DNA from: a virus
Reading direction: 5' to 3' (one strand)
Virus record (IMG/VR): IMGVR_UViG_3300042484_001091
Coordinates: 1-48,134 of that record
Length of the DNA stretch: 48,134 nt
A model generated the notes under the pieces. The model made no database searches. It worked only from the letters and a program-made list of their open reading frames with translations, and had not been told where the DNA came from. Positions 19,001 to 28,000 of the stretch are shown here, one piece after another (position 1 is the stretch's first letter; the number at the start of each line of letters is the position of its first letter). The position numbers and the translations under genes are program-made.

Positions 19001-22000
19001 GTAACTGGTGCTAGACAAAGCAGATTGTATATTGCTGGCACTACCACTACAGAGTGGGACGGCAGTGTAAATGCACAAGGTTTTATTTTAAATCAAAACA
19101 ACATTCCTGCTTGGACTGGATTGAAAACTTATGCCAAAGGTGAGATAGTAACTTACAAAGGTGCGTACTGGAGTGCGGCAACTATTGTACAACCTAGCAC
19201 CAAGTTCAACTACAATGATTGGAATCAAAGTGATTACACATTTATTGAACAAGGTTTGTTGGCCAATCTAGCAAACAAAGCTGACCAACTGAGCAACAGC
19301 TATGATATTAACTCAGCAAACTTAATTGCTGACAATGATTTGTTGAGCTATGGATTGATAGGTTTTAGACCTAGACAATACATGGCGGCACTAAATCTAG
19401 ATGATGTCAGTCAACTTAATATCTACAGAGAGTTCCTTGGGACCAAAGGAACCAAAAACAGTGTTGACTTATTTGGACAAGCCAAATTCAACAAAGAAGT
19501 TGCTGATTATAAAATTTATGAAAATTGGGCAATACAACGTGGAGTGTATGGAGCCAATGCCAATCGTAGTTTCTTTGACTTGAGATTGAACCGTGCAGTG
19601 CTATCAAGTGATCCTAGCTTGGTACAAGTTATTGTACCAAATGAATCAAGCACTGCCGATCAACAGATTTTGCTTGGCGACGTATGGAAAAGCAGTTTTC
19701 CATTGACTACTCCAGCATTGTTGCCAACTACTAACACATTGCCAACGGACATTGCATTGCCGTCAGCAGGATATGTCAACATTGATGATGCTGATATCAC
19801 AGTGTTTAATTTGGATGATCCCACAAGCCTTAATGCCAATATCAATAGCATCATAGTTGGAACCAGTATTTGGGTTGCCAAGGTCAATGACTATGATTGG
19901 AACATCTATCGTGCAGAAGCAATACCAGGACAGATTCAACACGTTTGCGACAACCTCAATGGCACTAGCAGAGTCATATTCAGTGGTCAACATGGCTTGC
20001 GCACTGGCGATCGATTGATCATACGATTCTTTGACACAGAGGTCAATGGTGTTTACACTGTGTTAAGTGTTCCAAACATAACCACAGTAAACATTCTACT
20101 AGATCTTGTGGGTGATCGCACCGTGGTTGACGGCACAGGCATAGGCTTTACACTAAAAACCATGCGAGTGGCCCAGGCCAGCGATGTGTTAAATTTACCT
20201 TATGCTCAACAATTTTTGCCTGGTGCAAAAGTTTGGGTAGATGACAATGGTGACGGATTGTGGGAAGTATTACAAAAACAAAATCCCTTTACAGATCGTC
20301 TAATATTGGCACCAGTCATACTTGATGCCAGCGAACAATATGGAGCGTCGGTAGCTCAAGCCATAGACCGAGCAGCATTATTTGTTGGTAGCCCACGTTA
20401 TGGGTTTGGCACAGGCACTGCCAAAGGTGGTGTTTATTTGTATGTAAAAAATTTCAGCGATCAATACGTACCAATCAGTCCTATATTTGGTCAAGACACA
20501 GTTCTTACATTAGACACCATAGGACTACGCGGGTATGGTAATGCTGTAGATGCTGGTTCTCGAACATTTGCTATAGCTGGTGCAAGTGCCAGCCTTGGTC
20601 CTGTGCCAGCTGGATCACCAGTTAACAATGGCTATGCTGTGGTGTTATGGCGCGATCCGACTGCTGGTGAAAACAATTCCAGCCCTTGGGTTCAATCACA
20701 GTTGTTAACTTTACCCGGAACCACAACCACCACAACACCGGGTGCAGGAGAATTTGGCTACAGTGTGGCCATGAGCCTTGACGAGCGTTGGCTGTATGTT
20801 GGTGCACCAGGATTGAATACAGTCTATGCTTACGGCCAAGTGCAATGGCAAAATCAATTTTTGCAATATGCAGCCAGCGGCACTAGCAACACTGTTAACA
20901 TAGCCAGTAACATACAAATTGATCAACCAGGACAAATTATTGTAACTAAAAACACCGTTGTGTTGGTGTTGAATACAGACTACACTGTTACTATTACTCC
21001 AACTGCTACCACAGTGACATTTACTTCAATGCCAGCAGCTGATGATATAATTTACATTGGAAGAAACTTCTTTAAATCATTTACAGCTAGTGGTGCTACA
21101 TATTCATTGTTACCATACTTGTTCACAGTAAACAACATTTATTCGTTCTCAGTCACAGTTAACACTGTGTTGCAACGTCCTAACATTGATTACACTTACT
21201 CTGCTGGTACATTGACATTTTACAATGTTCCTGCACCAGGCGCAGATATTAATGTAACATCACAATTCTATTACGAACTTGCTGGAACAATTACACCAAC
21301 AGTGGGAGTTGTTGCTGGCGCAAGATTTGGCACAAGTGTTCAATGTAGCACTGACGGACGTCAAGTTATAATTGGATGTTCTAACGCCACAGTTAACACA
21401 TTAGTTGAAGCTGGTTCAGTGTATGTGGTTGATAGAAACGTACAAAAATTTATTCGCCAAGACGACAGCTCTAACACTTATACTGTGTTAGGAACTGTGA
21501 CTGCACCAGTTAGTGTGCTGGTCAATAATGAGTTTTTGACCAATCAAACAGACAGTATTTTTGGTGCCAACAACACATTCTCAGTCTCAGGCAACAACAT
21601 TACCATCAACAAAGATTTGTATGTGGGTGATGTGATTGAAATTGAAATCAATCAGTTTGTACAACAACAGTTAATTACAGAAAATACTGTGGCTGAATTT
21701 ACAAACTTTGGCCAAAGTTTAGATCTGTGTCCATACAACTGTAGTTTGTATGTGGGCGCCCCGCAAGATTCCAGCATAGTATGGAAAGGTGGTGTGGTTG
21801 AACGCAGTGTGAACCAAGCTAGGAGCTATGGCACAATCACAGCTACTTTGGCTCCTACCAGTTTAACTGCTGGACAAACTTTGCGTGTGAATAACGTTGA
21901 CATTGCTGTTCCGGCCAGTCCTAACAACACAGTAGCAGGTCTTGCCGCCGCTATCAACGGCGGCGAAGCAGGAACCAACACAGGTGCGCCAAACGCCACA

Positions 22001-25000
22001 GCAGTAGTTTCTACTGATGGATATTTAACTATTTTTGTGACCAACACTGATGCTGCACTCCTGGGCAATAAATTGCAATTGGCGCCGGGGTCTGTTGGCA
22101 CAGTGTTTTCTGCACTTGGCTTCAATACGTTTGTATACACACAGACTATTGCCAGCCCAAGACCAATAGAATTTGGTCAATTTGGGTATTCAGTAGCTGT
22201 AAACGACACTGCCTTGAATCTTGTGGTTGGATCACCAAAAGCCACATTATATTCGCCAATGGTGTTTGATTATAACACCACAACAGAAAAAGCAGACACT
22301 ACATTTGATGGTAACTCTACTTCTTTCTTTAGCTCAGTGGTCATGGTCCTTAACACTGCCACTGCTGGATCTTTTGTGATAGGACAACAGTATACAATTG
22401 TTTCTGTCGGCACAACTGATTTCACCGCAATTGGTGCAATATCTAATAGTGTGGGAGTTAGATTTACTGCAACTGGTGCTGGATCAGGCACAGGAACTGC
22501 ATCTTATTATTTCACTCGATCATTAGTGCAATCAGGTGCAGTTTACACTTATGACTATTTGCCAAGCAACAGTCTCAGCGTGACCAATCCAGGTAAGTTT
22601 ATATTTGGCCAACAGGTTGAAACCAATGCGGTGACATATTTAGATCAGTTTGGATATGCAGTAAGCTATAATTCTGGAGTGTTAGTTGCTACCGCACCTA
22701 ATGAAGATTTTGAAGACAGCACACTCAGCAATTATGGTGCTGCCTATGTGTTTGAAAATCCCACAAGACGTTTGGCCTGGGAACCAATTGCTATTCAGCA
22801 ACCAGTGGTTGACATACGACTGTTGACTAGTGTGTACATGTATGACCGAATCTCTTCTGCTAAGAGTCAATTCTTTGATTTCTTTGACCCATTACAAGGA
22901 AAAGTGCTAGGTGCTGCACAAGAAAATATTGATTACATTGGTGCAATTGATCCTGCCGCGTACAATGTTGGCCCAGTAAACAATCAAGGCGATACTTGGA
23001 CTATAGTACACCTAGGTGAAGTTTGGTGGGATATTAGTACAGTGAGATTTATCAATCCCAATCAAGACGATCCAACTTATGCCAGCCGTCGTTGGGGGCA
23101 AGTGTTCCCTGGCAGTAGAGTTGATGTGTACCAATGGATTTCTAGTTCAGTACCACCTGCAAATTACACTGGAGTTGGCACACCATACAGCACTACCAGT
23201 TATGTGGTAAGCAGTCGATTAAATCAGTCTGGAACTTTTGTAACTGAATATTACTTCTGGGTGCGTGGCATAACTGAAACTGCATCACAGTTGGGCAAAA
23301 CGCTCAGTGTTGCCACAGTTGCTTCATACATTCAAGCACCCAAAGCCAGCGGCATAAGTTACATTGCACCAATCAATTCTAGCACTATTGCAATATACAA
23401 TGGGTTGGATTATATTGTAGCGTTTGATAGCATTCTCAGTGTGGAATTTGATCAGTCGCTCACTGAAGCCAATGTACACACAGAGTATGAATTGATCGCA
23501 CAAGGACAAGCTGATGCTTTCTTAAGTGATAATTTATATCGTAAACTGCAAGACAGTTTCTGTGGAGTTGACACATTTGGCAACAAAGTGCCTGATCCAA
23601 ATCTCAACTATGCTCAAAGATATGGCGTGCAATTCCGCCCACGTCAAAGTATGTTTGTGGATCGTTTCCTTGCGCTAAAAAATTACATTCGACGTGCCAA
23701 TGATGTGTTTGCCTTGTATCCTATAACAGAAATCAGAACTTTCACTCTGCTGAACAGTGCAGAACCGGAACCCACAGTAGCCAGTGGTGAATGGAATCTG
23801 CGTGTGGCCAACCTGGAAATTTTAGGATTCCAAAATATCTATGCTGTGCCATTGGGTTACAAATACCTTGTGGTCACTAACAGTTTGAATCGAGGCTTAT
23901 GGACCATTAACGAAGTACAGGCCACTGTTGCTGATCCATCTGTGAGAGAGTTAGTATTGAGTCGTGTGCAAAACTATGACACACGTCAATACTGGAGTTA
24001 TATCAATTGGTACAAACCCGGATACAATTCCAGTTCAACAGTGGTGGCAGAAGTACCAAACTACGCTACATTGACTACTCTTACTGTAGCCATTGGATCA
24101 AGTGTCAAAGTAACTGCTAACGCACAAGGTAAATTTGAAATTTATCTGCGCACAGACACAGGATGGGACCGTGTGGCACTTGAAGACGGCACCATTGAGA
24201 TTTCTGCCGAAATTTATGATTATGCATTAGGCAGATTTGGATTTGATGTTGAAGTTTTTGATGCACAATATTTTGACCAAGAGCCAGTGATTGAAACTCG
24301 CAAAATTATTCAAGCTATTAATGAAGAATTGTTTGTTGATGAGTTGAAGATTGAACGAAACAAATCACTTACCTTGATGTTCAATTTTATCTTAAGTGAA
24401 TTGCTGGCGCCAGAATGGTTAATCAAAACCAGCTTGATTGATGTGCAACACAAAGTTAGAGATCTTGTGCCATATCAAAATTACATTAGAGACAATCAAG
24501 ACTTTGTGAGCGAATACATTCAAGAAGTCAAGCCGTACCACGTGCAGGTTCGAGAGTTCAATCTGACCTATGACGGTGCTGATGATTATTCAGGTAGTTT
24601 GACTGACTTTGATTTGCCAGCCTACTACAACACAGATTTGACCATACCTCAATTTGTAAGTCCAATCTTGTTGCCATACCAACATGCTACTGCACAGGCA
24701 TTCAACACACTCAGCGACACTCCTTCCAACAGCACACTTTGGTCTGAATGGCCATACAGCCAATGGTTTGGTAATTATTTGTTAGAAGTAGGATCAATTA
24801 CTGTGACCAATCAAGGCACAGGATATACTATTGCGCCAACCATATTAATTGTACCTGCTGACGGAGATACTGGTTCAGGAGCAGAAGCAACTGCTGTGCT
24901 CAATTCATTAGGTAATATTGTATCCATAACAGTGGACAAACCAGGATCTGGATATCGTGTAACACCAACTGTGGTGTTTGATGGTGGCAATGGCACAGGC

Positions 25001-28000
25001 GCTGCTGCTTATCCTGTAATGATCGGCCTAGGCAATGGTGTCAATCTGTCAACAGCCCAATCAGAATTTTACAATTTGGTTCGTAGTTTTAAAACTGTTA
25101 TCAAATACGACCGTTATCAGTATCAAACATCTGTGTTGACTTGGAGCACTGATGGATATTATGAAAATGGTACATTGGTTCGTTATGACAATCGTGTATG
25201 GCAAGCTAACAGCGCAGACGGCAGTAGTGCAGTAGTCGGTCCTGACTTTAATCTTGAAGATTGGACTCTTATTGATGCAGCCACTCTCAGTGGTGTAAAT
25301 CGTACCATGGGCTTTTATGTTCCTGGAGTAAATGAACTTGGATTGGACCTTAACTTGTTGGTCGATGGCACCAGTTACCCAGGTGTGCAAGTGTGGGGCG
25401 ACTACTTCTTGGGCAGCGCACCAGTTAGTCCTACTTTGGTATGTACTGCAACCAATGCAACAACTAACCAAATTACATGTACTCAGACAGTGAGATTGTC
25501 AATCAATGATCCAATTAGATTCTACGGCAATGTGTTTGGGGGCATTGTAGCAGGCGCAGTTTATTATGTAAATGCCATTATTGATCCTACACATTTTACA
25601 ATTGCTTTGGCGCCAGACGGTTTAGCAGTTAATTTAACCACTGCCTCTGGTACCATGATTGCAGATGTACCTGAACCAATAGATGCTCTCTATGCCAGCA
25701 GCTTTACCGATATATATTTGGGACTACGTCCAACAGACATCAATGTGGATGGTGGCGAATTCATTGGGCCATACGAAGGCCATGCTCCAGAAGAATTGGT
25801 CAACGGATCAGAATACGACACACTAGACTTCCGGGTATACACACGCCCGGGCGCAGATTGGACTGGTCGTGGACATGGGTTTGATATTGGATCCTTCAAT
25901 TATGAGTATCAAGGAACAGCATTAGATTGGAGCAATTTAATACAAAATCCTGTAAACATCGAAGTATCTAATGTAACCACAGATACTGATCTTGCACCAG
26001 ATGTAGATTATGTTGTAGATTGGGAAAATCAAACTGTCACAGCCATTGCTGGTGCCGGCATTACCAATGGTGATATTATCAACATTGCTGCTTACGAAAT
26101 GGGTGGTGGCAATCAGTTATTCCGCGGCAACTATACTGGCCCCGAAGCAGGTAATTCTGTAATAATTCCTGTAGATGCTAGTGAAATTTATCAATTGGTA
26201 TTGTTTGCAAATGGCCAAAATATTTCTGGCGCAACCTGGACTCCTTATATCAACAGCGTGCCTTGGGATTATCAAAATACCTACGCACGAAAAACTGTTG
26301 TGAACAACAGCGGATCTTATTACAGAGCTTTACAGCTTGTGCCTCCAGGAATTTTGTTAGACAATGTTTTGTATTGGGATGAGTTTACACCTACTACAGA
26401 ATCACTAGTTGCATTACCAGCCACTTACGGAGCAGGTGATGGTATATCTCTAACTGCTATTGGAATATCAACAGTTGCAGCTGGCAAATTTGTCATTGAT
26501 CGCACTTATACCATTGCCACTGTTGGTACTACTAACTTTGTGGCAATTGGGGCTGCCAGCAACACTGTGGGAACTGTATTTGTTGCCACTGGCAACGGTA
26601 GCGGAACAGGAACTGCTACTACAAATTACAGTTGGAGTACGGCAACAACACAATATCACACTACTACTGAATCAGATGTATTGACCAATAGCATTGACCT
26701 TGAAAACAGCATGCAAGGCACTAACGTGGCCAATATAGTGGTCACAGTAAATGGCAAACGTCTGCAACCACCACAAGGTATTGAATGGACTGGTGACGGA
26801 ACTAGCAGCAGTTTTGGATTGCCACAACGAGGTGTATACCCACAGTCTGCAATTATTCCAAACACTGATATTCAAGTTTGGGTTGACAATGTTTTACAAG
26901 TGCAAAATTTTGGTGCAGTAGTCGGTGATTATTATGTCACTAACTGGGATGGCAGTAACACTCCAGGCCGTCAGGTGGTGTTCTTTACTCCACCAGCAGA
27001 CGGTACTGAGATTTTAATATCAGTTAGCACTATTGCACAATACTCAGTGGTTGTCGGAACACCTAGTAGATTGATAATAATTCCGCAATTGAACATAGGC
27101 GATCAAATTGCAATTACCAGCTGGAATGATACATCTCAACAAGATCCATTGACGTTGGTGTTTGTGGGTCCTGTGACCACTGGTCTTTCACTGGTTGAAC
27201 CTTACGACAGCACCGTTTACGATCCATTATTTGTGGCTGGTACCAGCATTGGAACATCTACAGCTGGAACATTTGTAATTGGCGACACTTACACTATTTT
27301 AACTGCTGGAACTACTGACTTTATTGCTATTGGAGCTGCTGACAATAATCCAGGTACTGTATTTGTTGCAACTGGTGTGGGGTCTGGTACAGGAACAGCA
27401 TGTCCTATCACTAGCACATACCCATCTGGACAATTTATAGTAGGCAATAGTTACACTATTTTAACTGCTGGAACCACTAACTTTGTTGCTTTGGGAGCTG
27501 CCAACAATAATCTAGGTACTGTATTTGTTGCAACTGGAAGCGGTAGTTTTGGTGCCAACGGATTAGTTTCTGGACAATCATATACAATCAAATACGTGGG
27601 CACCACCGACTGGACGTTGTTAGGAGCAGCAAGTAGTACTTTTAATACAACATTTACTGCAAATGCAACAGGAACTGGGTTAGGAACAGGAACTGCTGTG
27701 CAAGGAAATGGTACTGCATCAGGAACTAAGACTGTCAGAGATGCTTCCACCAACAATTATAACGACACTGCTGGAAGTTTTGATTTTAGTCTTGGTGTTT
27801 CTATTCCTGACAATGATTTTAATTTAGGTCGAGAAGGATTGTTGGCCGACAGACTATGGGTTACACTCGATGGTAATAGACTGTATGCTGGTGTTGATTA
27901 TAATGTACAAGGACAATATTTGATATTAGGTTTGGGAGTTATTGGTCCAGCACAAGTGTTGGCAGTTACTGAATTTACTGAAAGTATTGTGCCCAATGCA

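Noticed and set aside
26460-26684. Leu-rich ORF in another frame of the giant gene
   Set aside because: It follows from the repetitive Thr/Gly/Ala module composition, has no ribosome site, and similar shadows appear at other module copies.
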